From NCBI GenBank assembly GCA_964036045.1, contig OZ038383.1, forward strand, positions 89,561,514 through 89,625,513: DNA of 64,000 nucleotides. The letters are read 5' to 3'. Shown here one piece after another: positions 1 to 12,095 of this stretch (position 1 is the first letter of the stretch; every line of letters starts with the position of its first letter). Both the position numbers and the translations under genes were made by a program. The DNA is from Eutreptiella sp. 'Long Island Sound 2002'. Taxonomy: Eukaryota; Euglenozoa; Euglenophyceae; Eutreptiales; Eutreptiaceae. The notes beneath the pieces were generated by a model. It was not told where the DNA came from. It was given only the letters and a program-made list of their open reading frames with translations, and searched no databases.

Positions 1-399
1 GCCGCAGCGCCCCTCCGGCTCTTGGGGGGTCCTCCGGTCGGTATGGTGCCCTTCCACTGCCGGACTGTCAGCGGGACCAACACCGCTCGGCAGCGCCCTG
101 TCGCCTTTGAGAATGGCGTGTCAAACCAAGGGACATGGGCGTAACAGCCACGCGTACCCAGGTGGAAGGGGTGTACAAACGTTGGAACATACCGATACCG
201 CTGAAACCAGGGTGCAGGTGGGCTTGAGGGCGATAGGACGTCTCATAGGGCGTTCCGCGAGCCGGTCGGGGCTAAACACCGCCAGTGTGAGGGTGAACAC
301 CAGGGGAGGGAGCACGGCAAGTGGCAGGTTTAGGGACCTGAGGGTGTGCCTGTTGAGGGTAGGGCAGGGTGTGTGTATTGCCTGTGTGTTTTCTCACAG
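1..399. other. GC-rich sequence without recognisable gene
   Basis: Short open frames exist on both strands, but none has a recognisable domain and they overlap each other, as expected for GC-rich DNA. The last bases run into the 82-bp satellite. Confidence 0.4.
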
Positions 400-1443
400 C
401 GGTCCCGGCGTTACGGTGCCCTCTTCGGGCATTCGGCGAGCCAAGCTGGACTAGCTTCAACACACGGGTCACCAAACACCGCAGTCCCGGCGTTACGGTG
501 TCCATCTTGGGCATTCGGCGAGCCAAGCTGGACGTGCTACACGCCACTGACCACCCATCACAGCAGTCCCGGCGTTACGGTGTCCATCTTGGGCATTCGG
601 CGAGCCAAGCTGGACGTGCTACACGCCACTGACCACCCATCACAGCAGTCCCGGCGTTACGGTGTCCATCTTGGGCATTCGGCGAGCCAAGCTGGACGTG
701 CTACACGCCACTGACCACCCATCACAGCAGTCCCGGCGTTACGGTGTCCATCTTGGGCATTCGGCGAGCCAAGCTGGACGTGCTACACGCCACTGACCAC
801 CCATCACAGCAGTCCCGGCGTTACGGTGTCCATCTTGGGCATTCGGCGAGCCAAGCTGGACGTGCTACACGCCACTGACCACCCATCACAGCAGTCCCGG
901 CGTTACGGTGTCCATCTTGGGCATTCGGCGAGCCAAGCTGGACGTGCTACACGCCACTGACCACCCATCACAGCAGTCCCGGCGTTACGGTGTCCATCTT
1001 GGGCATTCGGCGAGCCAAGCTGGACGTGCTACACGCCACTGACCACCCATCACAGCAGTCCCGGCGTTACGGTGTCCATCTTTGGCATTCGGCCAGCCAA
1101 GCTGGACGTGCTACACGCCACTGACCACCCATCACAGCAGTCCCGGCGTTACGGTGTCCATCTTGGGCATTCGGCGAGCCAAGCTGGACGTGCTACACGC
1201 CACTGACCACCCATCACAGCAGTCCCGGCGTTACGGTGTCCATCTTGGGCATTCGGCGAGCCAAGCTGGACGTGCTACACGCCACTGACCACCCATCACA
1301 GCAGTCCCGGCGTTACGGTGTCCATCTTGGGCATTCGGCGAGCCAAGCTGGACGTGCTACACGCCACTGACCACCCATCACAGCAGTCCCGGCGTTACGG
1401 TGTCCTTCCAGGGCATTCGGCGAGCCAAGCAGGATGTGCATCA
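400..1443. repeat. 82-bp tandem satellite, 13 copies
   Basis: Units begin with CAGTCCCGGCGTTACGG at 482, 564, 646, 728 and every 82 bases to 1384, with a diverged first unit at 400. Inner copies are almost identical (one variant unit near 1080). The first and last units are the most diverged, typical of an array homogenised from its centre. Each unit ends with ACCACCCATCACAG. The open frames inside it are repeat translations, not genes. Confidence 0.95.
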
Positions 1444-1817
1444 CGCCACGTGACACCTCCAGCGATGAGCTGGCCTATGCTCAATGGAACACTGCCCGCC
1501 ACATCTCTGTCAACCTTTTGTCTCTCCTCCTGCTCCTGCATGTAGTGCCTGGTGCCACGCTGCCCTGGGTAACGGATCTATCTGTGCGCGTGCCACCTCG
1601 AGCACTGCGGCGGGGCGGCCAGTACACGTTGCAAGTGCTGTACTGTGATGTCCTGCGGTGCCAGGCGGCAGAAGCAGGACCGAAGTACAGGAACGCCTGT
1701 GTCGTGTGCCCGTGTGAGCGAGGGCACGCTCCGCACTGGGACTTCTATGCCCTGTATGATACAGTGGCTCTTTACGTTTCCCGCGAATTCACTGTACCGG
1801 AGTTGCAGCTGTTTTGA
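1434..1817 (+). CDS. hypothetical ORF of 127 codons
   Basis: The frame opens in the last satellite unit and runs to a TGA at 1815. The product would have a Leu-rich hydrophobic stretch near residues 26-42 (LLSLLLLLHVVPGA) resembling a signal peptide, then a Cys-containing middle (residues 70-95). I recognise no family. The start lies at a satellite edge and no neighbour supports it, so it may be chance. Confidence 0.15.
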   Translation: MCITPRDTSSDELAYAQWNTARHISVNLLSLLLLLHVVPGATLPWVTDLSVRVPPRALRRGGQYTLQVLYCDVLRCQAAEAGPKYRNACVVCPCERGHAPHWDFYALYDTVALYVSREFTVPELQLF

Positions 1818-2047
1818 TGAGTGTAGTATGATGTAGCGTGCTGTGCCTTGGGACAGGTAGGGATCACGGATACGCTGGAGTTCGGAGATCGCCCGAGCAC
1901 TTTACCTTTACTTTTACCCTTCCACTGCCGGTGACCAGTCGCGGCGGGCAGGGCATGCGTATGCCTTGTTGAGCGGGGCGCCGCGGTCCCGATTAGGCTG
2001 TCTCGCGTGTTCATGGGGGCGTCTTCCCGGTTTCGGCTTGTGGTGGG

Positions 2048-4630
2048 TTAGGGCCCTAGGGGGGTCCCCGGACGTCGCATGAGGACGCTGTGGAGGGCAC
2101 TGAGGATCTCGTGCACAAGGGCTGCGTGTGCTGCTTGGGCTTCCGTCTCAGTGCGGATGGTGGGCCGCAGTTGTCCTCCCATCGCCAGCGCCCGGATCTG
2201 GTGGATTGCAAAAACGGGGCACAGGTTTGCCGTGGCGGGGGTCTCCGTCGTTCGCTCGTGCTGGGGGATGGCCTCCAGTTCCTGTCGGCCGTCCAGGTGG
2301 AATCTCCACGTCGCCATCCAGTCCCTGGTGTGTCGCCAGCGGCGTTGAGCCCACCGCCAGAGGCAGTAGAGGGCATGCCCCGGCAGCCAGCCGCCAGCTT
2401 CACCCGACACGACGGGGTCTTTGGGCTGGTTATGGGGCAGGGGGGTGGGGCCGTCCGGCAGGGCTGCGCTCGCCGGGAGCATGGAGTCGACGGCCTCCAA
2501 TTTCCAGTGGCACTCCTGCGGGTGCGGGTTGATCCGCAGCTGGTAGCAGTGGCCACTTTCTGACACAATCATGGAGATGGTGCTGGCGTCATCTTCGTTT
2601 CGTGGGGGTCCTGCGCGTGCCGTCTCCGCCCCTGGTGGGTATCACTCCACCATGTCCCTGAGGTTGCGCCCCCTGTTGGGGACTGTCCTGCTTTCTCAAT
2701 CCGCCAGGCTGTTGTACGGTGCGATGTTGAGGGCGTTGGCTCTCGGCTGTGGGGCGGCCCTTTCCCAGCCCCCGGTGCTTGGCGCGGGCCTGGGCTCCGT
2801 CGGTGGCGCAATGAGCGTGTGCGCCCAGCTCAGGTGCGGCACCCACACGCCTCCCTGGTCCCGCTGGTTGAAGGTGAACCACCAGATACCCGCGTCGACG
2901 AGGTTGTCCGCAATCTGCATCCCGGGGGTGACTAGTGCCTCAAGCTACCTCACGGAGATATCGGTGGATGCGGCGTGCGGCACGGGGACCACGGCAAAGA
3001 GCCTGTTTGAGTTGACGCCCTGGAGGTGTCCTCGGAGGGCTGCCACCAGCCCGCACGGGGGTGTGTTGGCGTGGATGTCGTAGATTGCCCTCAGTTCCTC
3101 TTCGTCAAAGACGTCCGTGTTCCTCCGTTGTGGCGGTCTGGCGTTTGGGGGAGGCATGGTCTCCCGGTCCTGGTCTGGTGTGGTGCCACTTAGGGAGGGG
3201 TGCCCCCGGGTGGTGTCAAGGTGTCCCTCAGGTACGCTCCCCGTGGAGGGTTTCCGTTGCAGGGGCACTGGACGGGATGCGGTAGAGGGCAGGGGGCCAT
3301 CGGACTCCTGAGGGCCGGAGGCCTCTGTCATTTCTTTGTCCGCTCCCGGGTCGCCTGCGTCGTGCCCTCGCTGTTGTGGTGCGTCCTCCGCGTCCCGGCG
3401 GTTTGGCTGCGTCGCAGCCAGGGTGGGGAGCCCCGCGGCGCATGGGCCAGGTTCGTCGGGTTGCCGGTGCCCGTGTCCGGTGCTGGTGGCGTCACGCCCT
3501 GCTTGCTGGGAAGGGGTTTGAGGGGTTCGTCCTCCCACCCCCTGTTAGGGTTGCTGGTCGGCTGCGGGTCCCCTTGGCCGCGTGTCCGTGGCGTTCCGTC
3601 CCCCCGGCAGCAGACCGGCTGGTGACTCTCGGAGGGAGGCGGCAGAAGAGCTGGACGCCCCGTCTGTTGCCTGGTGGGGGCCGGTGTGGAGCGCTGCCTG
3701 TTGCCCTCGTTTGGCTGGCGTGGGAATGGTGGGGATGTGCGTCCGATCCGTGTGGGGCCTCTTTGACCGGCGCCCGGGATAGGCGGCAGATGATGTCTGT
3801 CGGGCCGGCGGGTCGTTGGGGCCTCCATGGCCTCTGTTCGTACCCTCGTGGAAGACAAATCGCCCTGCCGCGGGCGGTGGCGTGCGGCTGCGGTGCCGGG
3901 ATCCGTCAGGGTTCCTTGCTTCCTGGTGCCGGTCTGGCGTGCCGCCCTTCATCCCTGGGGTATGAGGGCTGCCTCGGTCCCTCCGCGAGGTGAATGGTCG
4001 GAGGGGGCTGCCGTGTGTGCCAGAGGGGGAACCCAAACTGGGTGGTCGCCCCTGGTGGCGGCCCAGGGAGTCATGGCATGCCGTTTGCTTGGGGGGCTCC
4101 GGGACCTCTTGGGACCGTGGTCGCCGGTGTCCCGAGGCGTGTCCCTCGTAGCCCAGGGATCCAGGGATGGCCCAGATGTTGTGCCTCTGCAGGGCTGTAC
4201 GGATGCGGAGGGCCGCGCGTTGGTGCCACCGCCAGTGTAGCCCGTTCATTTCATGCGGGCCATAGATCCCCATATGCGCCATGAGCCGGGTGGCCACGTA
4301 GTGCCACTTCCTTGGGTGGTCCATGGTGGTGGGGGGTGCGTGGAGTTCCGCCCGATGGCCGAAGGCGACGTCCGCCATGGTCCGGGTTCCCTCCTGGAGG
4401 TGGCCTGAATGCGAAGTAAGCAGCCATCGGATGCTGACTCCCAGGGCGAGCCTCTCCCCTCTGGTGATCCTGTTGATCCACAGGTCCAGGTCTTCGGCTG
4501 CCGCCTGTTCCGCGTGGGCGTTGGGGCGGCGGGTGTCGGCTTCCCAGCGGGCGTAGTCCAGATGCCCCGACCCCCTGGCTGAAGTGGCCATCGGTGGCTG
4601 CTAGGCAGGCTCGCAAGCTGTGTTGGTGCA
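2048..4630 (-). pseudogene. Ulp1/C48-like cysteine peptidase ORF with upstream helical segment, decayed
   Basis: One minus-strand frame runs from 4591 to 2048 and is broken only by stops at 3545 (TAA), 2945 (TAG), 2696 (TGA) and 2642 (TGA). The first part (4591 to about 4200) is a Trp/His/Arg-rich, probably helical segment, followed by a Pro/Arg-rich linker. The C-terminal part resembles a Ulp1-type (C48) peptidase: a DNLVDAGIWW block, then a His in SGHCYQLRI, an Asp in KLEAVDSML and a candidate catalytic Cys in NLCPVFAIHQI, in the order His-Asp-Cys known for that family. The inverted copy at 6452-7516 has Gln, Trp and Arg codons where this one has stops, which supports real coding that later decayed. 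Upstream it continues, after a frame change between 4743 and about 4630, into the Pro/Thr-rich segment. The peptidase call is motif-based, not proven. Confidence 0.55.
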
Positions 4631-4742
4631 CGTCTCCACACGTGTTCCAATCCCTTGGGCGCTGTGCTGGGGCGGTTTCTCCGGGGTCTGGCCCGCTGCC
4701 CCGCGTGCGGTTGCGTGCCCGTCATTCGTGGCGGCGGTGTCT

Positions 4743-6450
4743 TCAGTCCCCGCCCCCAGGGCAGCGTAACTGCGCTGGAGGTGCGCCTGGTGGGACGGCG
4801 TGAGGGGTGCACCCCCTGTATGGTCGCCTCGTGGCTACGGTTGGCTGGACGGGGCAGATTGCGCCGGGTCCGTTTTCGGGGGGGCTTCTGCAGGACTCCA
4901 TGAAGGCATCGAAAGAGTCTTTGTCGCGGGTGTACCCGCCGGGCGACGGCCCCCGCTCGGTTGCGAGCTTGGGCGTGTCGGGTGTGGTTGCCCGAGCGTC
5001 GGACTCCGCCTGGGCTTGAGGTGGGCCCTGGGTCGGTGCCTCCCTGGACATTGCGTCCCCCGGTGTGCCCGCGTCGCTGCAGTGTGCTGGGGCCGTGGAC
5101 GGGGCGGTGCTCGCGTGACCCGCGGTCTGTGCCCCTTGGGCGGGCTGTTGGGGGGGGTCCGCGGCATGCCCGGCGCCCAGCGTCGCCCCCCCAGGTCCCG
5201 TACCGGGCTGGCCAGCGACCGGTGCCTCGCTGCATTTGCGCGCCACCATGTCCGGCGGGCGATTGGCTGGCATGCTGGCATGCTGGTTGCTCGGCTGGCC
5301 CGTCACCCTGCTAGGTATCTCCGCTCTGGGTGGTCCCCGGGCGTTTAGGTCCGCCGTTGGCAGCTGTGCTTCTTTCCGCTGCGGGGGTACCTCCGCTTCC
5401 TCCGTGGTGTCCACCCTGGGCTCCTCCCGTTGTGGCCGGGCGGGCGGTGCAAATGGCGCGGCTGGCTGTCTTTTATTGGCGTCGCCACACGCGTTTGGCC
5501 ATCTGGCAGGTGGACGGCCTGGGCCGGCCTCCGATGTGGCCTGCCAGTGCTCGTGTGCTGCCACTCCCCTCCGCTGCGGCGGGCCGTGCTGCCGGTGTTC
5601 CGCCCTCAGGATGCGGGACCCTCGTTGCGAGCTTGTGTCCTGGCGTGCTCGCCCGCCGGGCGTCAGCCGGGACGGTGGTGTGCGCCAGGTCCGGGTCCGG
5701 GTCCGGGCCGGGGGCTGGAGGGCTGCCAGATGGTGCTTCCGTGGGCCGTACTGCCGGTCCGGCTGGTGGGTCGTGGCGTTGGTGTGGTGCCGGTTCGACC
5801 TGTGCTGGGGCCGGCGGATGGTACCCTGGGGTCGACGTGCAGGGTGCCGCTGGAGCCTGGGGACTGGGGCTCCCGGTGGGGATGTGGGCGTGCAGGCGCA
5901 TGGTGCCGAGGGGTCGCTCGGTCCGGGCGCTGGTGGCATCGGTCGGGGTAGCGGTACGTGTCTCTGTGGGGGGGCCGTCGGACGGTGCATGTGTGGGGCT
6001 CGCCGTCGGTTGGACTGGCGGGCTGTGGTGCGGATGGGGCTTCGGGTTGGCCTGTGTCGGGGCTGCTCGCCGGTGGCCGCGTGTGGACGCGTCGGGTGGT
6101 GTTTGGGGTTGTGGAACCCGGTCGCCGGCGGGGCTCGGGCCTGGGCCCGTTTGTGGGCGCATGGTGCCGAGGGGCTGCTCGGGCCGGGCGCTTGCGGTTG
6201 CGGTATTCGTGTGGCTGGGCATGGTTCCACCTCAGGCAGGTGGTGCCTGGTGCCCCCGGGTTGCTGTGGCCGTGTGATTCTGCGGCAGATGTTGTAGTGC
6301 CGCTTGTTTGGCTGCACGTTGTTGTCGGGGGCTTTGTGCCGTGCTGGCCTCCGATGGTGCCGGAGCACCTGTAGCCCTTGTGGCTTCGGTGGTCTGCGGC
6401 CGGTGTGGTGAGTGAGCGGTCCCGTGGGGGGTCGAGGTGGATGGGCTGGA
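4743..6450 (-). pseudogene. Pro/Thr/Ala-rich retroelement ORF, copy 1 (frameshifted)
   Basis: This segment encodes a long Pro/Thr/Ala/His-rich low-complexity protein on the minus strand. It matches 18,450-20,010 closely at the nucleotide level. In that second copy the interval is one uninterrupted frame; here the frame changes near 5480. Conservation of the same frame in both copies argues that this strand is coding despite several long shadow frames. Shared landmarks are LGTMRP, ALAGHIGG and DSFDAFME. The segment lies upstream of, and probably belonged to, the same protein as the Ulp1-like peptidase at 2048-4630. Its 5' end is cut at about 6451, where the inverted peptidase copy begins. No enzymatic domain is visible. 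Confidence 0.5.
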
Positions 6451-6451
6451 G

Positions 6452-7516
6452 GATGTGGAGGTCGACGACGCAGAACTGAGAGCGCTCCATGGCATCCACG
6501 CTTCCACAGCCTCGAGCGAGCTGGTGGCAACCCTCCGGGAACACCTCCGTGACGTCGACCCGAACAGGCTCTTCGCCGTGTTCCCCCTGCCACACGCCGC
6601 AACGACCGAAATCTTTGTGCGGCAGCTCCAGGCGCTCGTCACCCCCGGGGCACAGGTCTCCGACGACCTTGTTGAAGCGTGGATCTGGTGGCTCAACACC
6701 CACCAACCAGCCCAGGGGGGCGTGTGGGTACCACACCTGAACTGGGTACACAGGCTCATAGCACCGCCGACAGACCCCAGTCCCGCGCCCCGCACCGGGG
6801 GCCGGGAGCAGGCCGCCCCGCCACCGAGACCCGAAACCCCCCGTATCCCGCCGTACGAAGGCCTGGCAGCATGGGAAAGCGGGACCGCCCGTGACAGAGG
6901 GCGCTACCTCACGAGCCTGGCGGCGCGCTACCCGCCGACGGCGCGCGCAGCGCCCCCGCCGCGCGAACGTGACCCCAGCACCATCGCCATGATCGTGTTG
7001 GAGGATGGCCACTACTACCAAGTGCGGATCATCCCGCAACCGCAAGAGAGCTACTGGAGCTTGGAGGTCGTTGACTCCATGCTCCCGGCGACCATGGCCC
7101 TGCCGGACAGCCCCACCCCCCTGCTCTGAGGCCAGCACCCGGACCCCCTGACGGCCATCGTGTCGGGGACGGCCGGCACTTGGCACCCAGACGATGCCCT
7201 CTACTGCCTCTGGCGGTGGGCGCAGCGCCGCTGGCCACACACCAGGGTATGGTCAGCGACGTGGAGGTTCTACCTCGACGGCCAGCAGCAGTTGGAAGCC
7301 ATCCCGGAACGGACGGTAGAGACCCCCACTGCGCCCAACCTGTGCCCCGTCTTCGCGATCCACAAGATCCGGGCGCTGGCACTGGGCGAGCAACTGCAGC
7401 CCGCCATTTGCACTGAGACGGAGGCCCAGGCGGCACACGCGGCCCTCGTGCACGAAATCTCCAGTGCCCTCCGCAGCGCCCTTGTGCGACGCATGGGTAA
7501 CCCCCGAGGGCCCTGA
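6452..7516 (+). pseudogene. Ulp1/C48-like cysteine peptidase, second copy, inverted relative to the first
   Basis: The plus-strand frame encodes a protein clearly related to the minus-strand copy at 2048-3540. In order it shows an N-terminal helical block (LRALHGIHAS), the DDLVEAWIWW block, a putative His (EDGHYYQVRI), a putative Asp (SLEVVDSML) and a putative Cys (NLCPVFAIHKI). A single in-frame TGA at 7127-7129 lies between the Asp and Cys blocks; the minus-strand copy has no stop there. The product ends GNPRGP at a TGA (7514-7516). His-Asp-Cys order and spacing fit Ulp1/SENP peptidases, which cleave SUMO or ubiquitin-like conjugates. Substrate and activity cannot be inferred here. Confidence 0.55.
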
Positions 7517-8880
7517 GCCGCAGCCGGCCACATGACCTGCAGCAACGACGCGCAGCCGCACACGCGCGACGCGAGTCCCGCAACCGCCATGCGCAAGGGA
7601 GGAGATGACACGGCGGCCACGGGATCACATCCTCCCGCCGGAGGACCTGGCGATGGACGTCACACCAACGGCTGCGGAGTCGGCCATGAACCACGACGAC
7701 CCCGGGCGAGCCGGCCCCGCCCAGAAAGACCCCCTCGTACAACCCAACAACGGGCGGCCACGCAACACACTCCAGCAATGCCTGTCGGTTGGGCACACCA
7801 GCGGGGAAGGCGTCAACCTGCCCGGAACGTGCAACGGACACCCGAGGAGTAGAGGCTAGCCTTAGCAGCCCGTCCCGTCGGACACGAAAAAAAGCCAAAC
7901 AACCTCCTCCCACATCCCCCGGGCGGGGGCCGCGCTTCCCGGACCCCCGCGGGCCGCGTGCAGCAGAGAAAGAGGCAGCGCCACACCCAGACCCGTCGTT
8001 CCACCTGAACCTCCTCTCCCGCGAACCGGATCCGCGAGGGGCCGGGCAAAGTGGCCAGCCCAACACGCGGGGCCCACGGCCAGGCCGATGACCACAGGAG
8101 TGTTATCGAGCACCGCGATCCGCCAGATCCGGGCGCTGGCGCTGGGCGAGCAACTGCAGCCCGCCATTTGCACTGAGACAGAGGCTGAGGCGGCACACGC
8201 GGCCCTTGTGCACAAAATTTTCAGTGCCCTCCGCAGCGCCCTTGTGCGACGCGTGGGAAACCCCCCAGGGCCCTGAGCCGCAGCCGGCCACAGGACCTGC
8301 AGCGACGACGTGCAGCCGCAGACGCGCAACGCGAGTCCCGCACCGACCATGCGCAAGGGAGGAGATGACACGGCGGCCACGGGATCACATCCTCCCACCG
8401 GAGGGCCTGGCGATGGACGTCACACCAACGGCTGCGGACTCGGCCATAAACCACGACGACCCCGGGCGAGCCAACCTCGCCGAAAAGAACCCCTCGTACA
8501 ACCCAAGGATGCGCGGCCGCGCAACACACTCCAGCAACGCCTGTCGGTCGGGCACACCGGCGGGAAAGACGTCAACCTGCCCGACACATGCTACAGACAC
8601 CCGAAGAGTAGAGGCTAGCCTTAGCAGCCCGTGGTGTCGAACACGATCAAAAATCCAACGACTTCCTCCTACATCCCCCGGGCGGGGGCCACGCTTCCCG
8701 GATTCCCGCAACCTGCCTGCAATAGAGAAAGCAGCGGCGCCACACCCGGACCGGTCCTCCCACCTGGCCCTCCTCTCCCGCGAGCCGGATCCACAAGGGG
8801 CAGGGCAAAGGGGCCGGCCAAACACGTGGGACCGACGGCCGGGCCGAGGACCACGGGAATGTTATCGAACAATCGTCCAG
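7366..8880 (+). repeat. direct duplication of the peptidase 3' end and downstream tail
   Basis: 7366 to about 8090 is repeated at about 8128-8860 with the same order: the peptidase C-terminal coding block (ALALGEQLQPAICTETEA), its stop codon, and a non-coding tail with the block GGAGGATGACACGG-type sequence near 7600 and 8360. The second copy lacks the N-terminal part of the peptidase. Offset is about 760 bases. Confidence 0.8.
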
Positions 8881-9636
8881 AATGTTACCTTCCAAGGCGA
8901 GAATCAAGGGATACGTGCACCGCGGGGACTGGCGCACACCTCCTCCGGGAACATTCAACGCCTGGGACGCCGGGGGGGATTCGGCACATATAACCTGCGA
9001 GAATTGTACGAGGGACACACTCCCCGCAGAAAGCTAACAGCGTCAATAGACGAGAGGGGGGCTGCAACACTGCCCGGTATTCCTATCCTCAGAAACCGCA
9101 CCCGGGGCAACCAAGGGACCACAGCCTTGCCACACGGGGCCACGCCGACCCCCTGCCAGTGGGCACGGATGTGTTACGCCGAGCCCAGTCCACCACGCCG
9201 GACGGAGCGTCCCGGCACCACAGCGGGAGCCGAACCGCCCTAACCATCCTAACCGCCAAAGTCAGCACTGCGACACAGGCACGCCAGCCACATGACCCGC
9301 AAAACACGGCACGATATGGCGCACGGCAGGCAGGCAGACACGAGCACGAGCACCGCACCACGGAGCCGGAACAGCACCCTGGGGGAGCACGGGGACACAC
9401 CAAGGGGGACCGATGGGGCCTTGCCACTGACGGGGGGTGTACATATGAATGGCACAGGCGAAACTGGAAGGACGGCCACAGAGCACCGCGAAGTACCAGA
9501 TGATGGGTTGTGCATGCAACGCTGCCAGGGCGGGGCAGGGAAAAGGGCACCGAATTTGAAAAAAAAATTTACAGCGGTCAAACCACTTATCATTACTTTT
9601 CCCCCCCACGGTCGGGAGACGGAGCACAGTAAAAAG
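8430..9636 (+). repeat. retroelement tail, copy 1 of a 1.2-kb duplicated segment
   Basis: This segment matches 15,243-16,445 base for base apart from scattered substitutions and a short indel near 9380/16,180. Both copies end at the same place, GGAGCACAGTAAAAA, and the flanks are unrelated after it. A common A-rich terminus with a variable 5' limit fits a 5'-truncated non-LTR retrotransposon tail. No protein domain is visible. Confidence 0.7.
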
Positions 9637-10025
9637 TGTAAGACATCTTTCTCTAATTTACCATACATCTGTCCCGTGCGCTGGGGCCCTGTCCCAGAAC
9701 GAAAAAAAAAGATAGGCAAAACACGACGGAAAAAAATTTCTGAATAGCATAAAAAACGGTTAGGCCAAAAAGCGCGCTGCGAAACGCCTAAAAACACGAC
9801 AAATTTTTCGACGTGAAATAGGTGAATAGTTAGCGCCGTAAACACCCAAATGCTCGTAGGACCCTAACGCCGTCCCTCACGACGTCTAACTAGCGGTAGG
9901 CGCAAAGAAAAACGCGTCGCGAGCAGCACGTAAAACTCGTAAAAAAAATTTCTAAGCCGCCGCGTCCCTTCGCCCTGCTTCCCTTCCTTTTCTTTCCTTG
10001 TCCATGCACCCAGCTCCCTTCCCTC
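9637..10025. other. A-rich spacer without gene
   Basis: This stretch has several A-runs and CTCGTAAAAAAAATT-like sequence. I see no ORF with recognisable content and no repeat of notable length. Confidence 0.4.
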
Positions 10026-10289
10026 GTGCCCCCCCTCACTCCTTTTCGTCAGCTTAGGCGACCTGCCCTGGGGGAAAAGCGGTCAACCCCTTGCAAGCAA
10101 GACCACCATCTTCGCGGCCGCGTGGCAACATGTAAGTCAGAAATTTCATCTTGGTATTGCTGCTTGCCTGCGTGCGTGAGTTGCGTAGAGTTTGATTTTC
10201 TAAGGAGAAACATTTTAATTTTTGGTTTTCAGAAGGTTTTCAAAGGCACGGAAAAACAGCAGGGGTTTTTAGCAAAGGAAAAGAGGACA

Positions 10290-11150
10290 AAAGGAAAAAT
10301 CAACACCAGCAGCGCAGACAACCGCACAGCACAGCCCAACAGCACAACACCGCAAGGCAGCACAGCACCCAAGGACACAGGACAGGGCGCAGGACACCAC
10401 AGGACAACGCACAGCACAGCTAGACACCACGACACACCAGAGCGGCACCACCACACCGCAGAACGCCCAGGGAGACACCACAACACACAGGGACACGCCA
10501 CAGCACGAGGCACCGACAACAGCGCAGACTCAACCGGAACCGAACAACACGACGCGCAGCGCAACACAGCACCGCACACAAAGGGAAAAGACACAGACCA
10601 ACACCACCAGCAAAGGAGAACGGACAGCAGGGCGCCACAGCACGGCACCAGCATACAACCACGGGCCACCAGACGCAGCACCGCACCACAGCACACCAAA
10701 GGAAACAGCACAACACACGGCAGCGCACCACAGCACCGGGCGCCAGCAACTGCACGCACCACACGAACAGCACAACGCAAGGGCATCAGCACAGCGAAGC
10801 ACAGCACCGCACAGAGCGGTGAGGACAGGGAACGCACAGCACAGCACCCCAGGACACACACAGCACAAAGCAGAGCGGCGAACAACAGCACACACCACCA
10901 CGCAACGACAAAACACACACAGCGCGGGGGAACACCGCAAAACACAGCGCCGCAAAGCAGAGGGCCCCAGGGCGAGGGGGAGCACCAGAGGGCAAGGCAC
11001 GACGAGCAGCGGCACCAACCGAGCGCAGCAAAACAACACGGCACACAACAGCACAACACCGGGCGACACAACGCGCAGCAGCGCAGCGCAGCACTGCAAC
11101 CCGGGATACAAAGCACAGCACAGCACAGGGCACACAGCACCGAGCGGAAG
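10290..11150. repeat. T-poor CACAGCACAACACC-type low-complexity tract
   Basis: The plus strand is almost free of T and consists of degenerate ACAGCAC / ACAACAC words. Missing T removes stop codons, so very long frames appear on both strands here and just downstream (for example 813 plus-strand and 955 minus-strand codons). Their products are monotonous Gln/His/Thr/Arg or Cys/Leu/Val strings and I do not regard them as genes. Confidence 0.75.
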
Positions 11151-11159
11151 CGACGAAAA

Positions 11160-12095
11160 CCGCGAGACACAAAAGGGGGGGGGGGGCAGCAACCACCGGG
11201 GAGCAGCCAACAGCCAGACGGGAGGCACGAAAGAGGCGAGAACGCACAGAGAGCCGAGAAGCGGGAGGCCAACAAAGCAAATAACGCGCAGCACCGAGGC
11301 CCAAGGCACCCGGGGCCGGAAACCAGAGAAAGCCGGAGACAACGGGGACGCACAACGCAAAAAAAAAGAAAAAAAAGAACGGAGCACCAAGCGGCAGGGG
11401 GGGGGGGGGCAGCAATCACCAGGGAGCAACCAACGGCCAGGCGAGACACAGAAAAAGGAGAGAGCGCACGGAGAGCCGAGAAGCGGGAGGCCCACAAAGC
11501 AAACAAAAAACAGCCCCAAGGCCCAGGGCAGCCGGGGCCGGAAACCAGGGAAAGCCAAAGACAACGGGGGCACACGCAGGGAAACAAAAAAAAAGGGGGG
11601 GGGCACCGAGCGGCAGCGACGAAACCAGCCAGACACAAAGGAAGGGGGGGAGAGGGGACCAAGCACCAAGGAGCAGCCAACGGCCCAGCAGGGAAAAAAA
11701 AAAGCGATAGCGCACGAAAAGCCGAAAGGCGGGAGGAAAAAAAAAACACAAAGCACAGCGCCAAGGCCCAAGGCACCGGGGGCCGGAAACCAGAGAAAGC
11801 GAGAGACGACGGAGGCGCGGACAAGGAAAAAAAAACACAAGGAGGGAGCGGCGGCAAGAAAAACCGCGAGACACAAATGGGGGGGGGGGAGGCAACCACC
11901 AGGCAACAACCAACAGCCAGGCGGGCAACACAAAAGGAGCGAGAGCGCACGGAGGGCCGACAAGCGCGAAATCAACAAGACAAACAACACACAGGCCAAG
12001 GGCACCCGGGGCCGGAAACCAAAGAAAGCAGGAGACAAAGGGGGCGCGCGGAAGATGGCAACAGAAGAAAAAAAAAAGGACCAAGATGGGGGCAA
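11160..12095. repeat. about 230-bp purine-rich tandem repeat, 4 copies
   Basis: The landmark GGGGCCGGAAACCA recurs near 11,311, 11,538, 11,780 and 12,009, each preceded by a G-run and GGCAGCAACCACC-like sequence and followed by an A-run. Spacing is about 228-241 bases. The G-runs (up to 13) and A-runs vary in length between copies. Confidence 0.8.

Noticed and set aside
400-1443. 82-bp satellite as a repeat-and-spacer array
   Set aside because: The whole 82 bases are conserved and there are no variable spacers.
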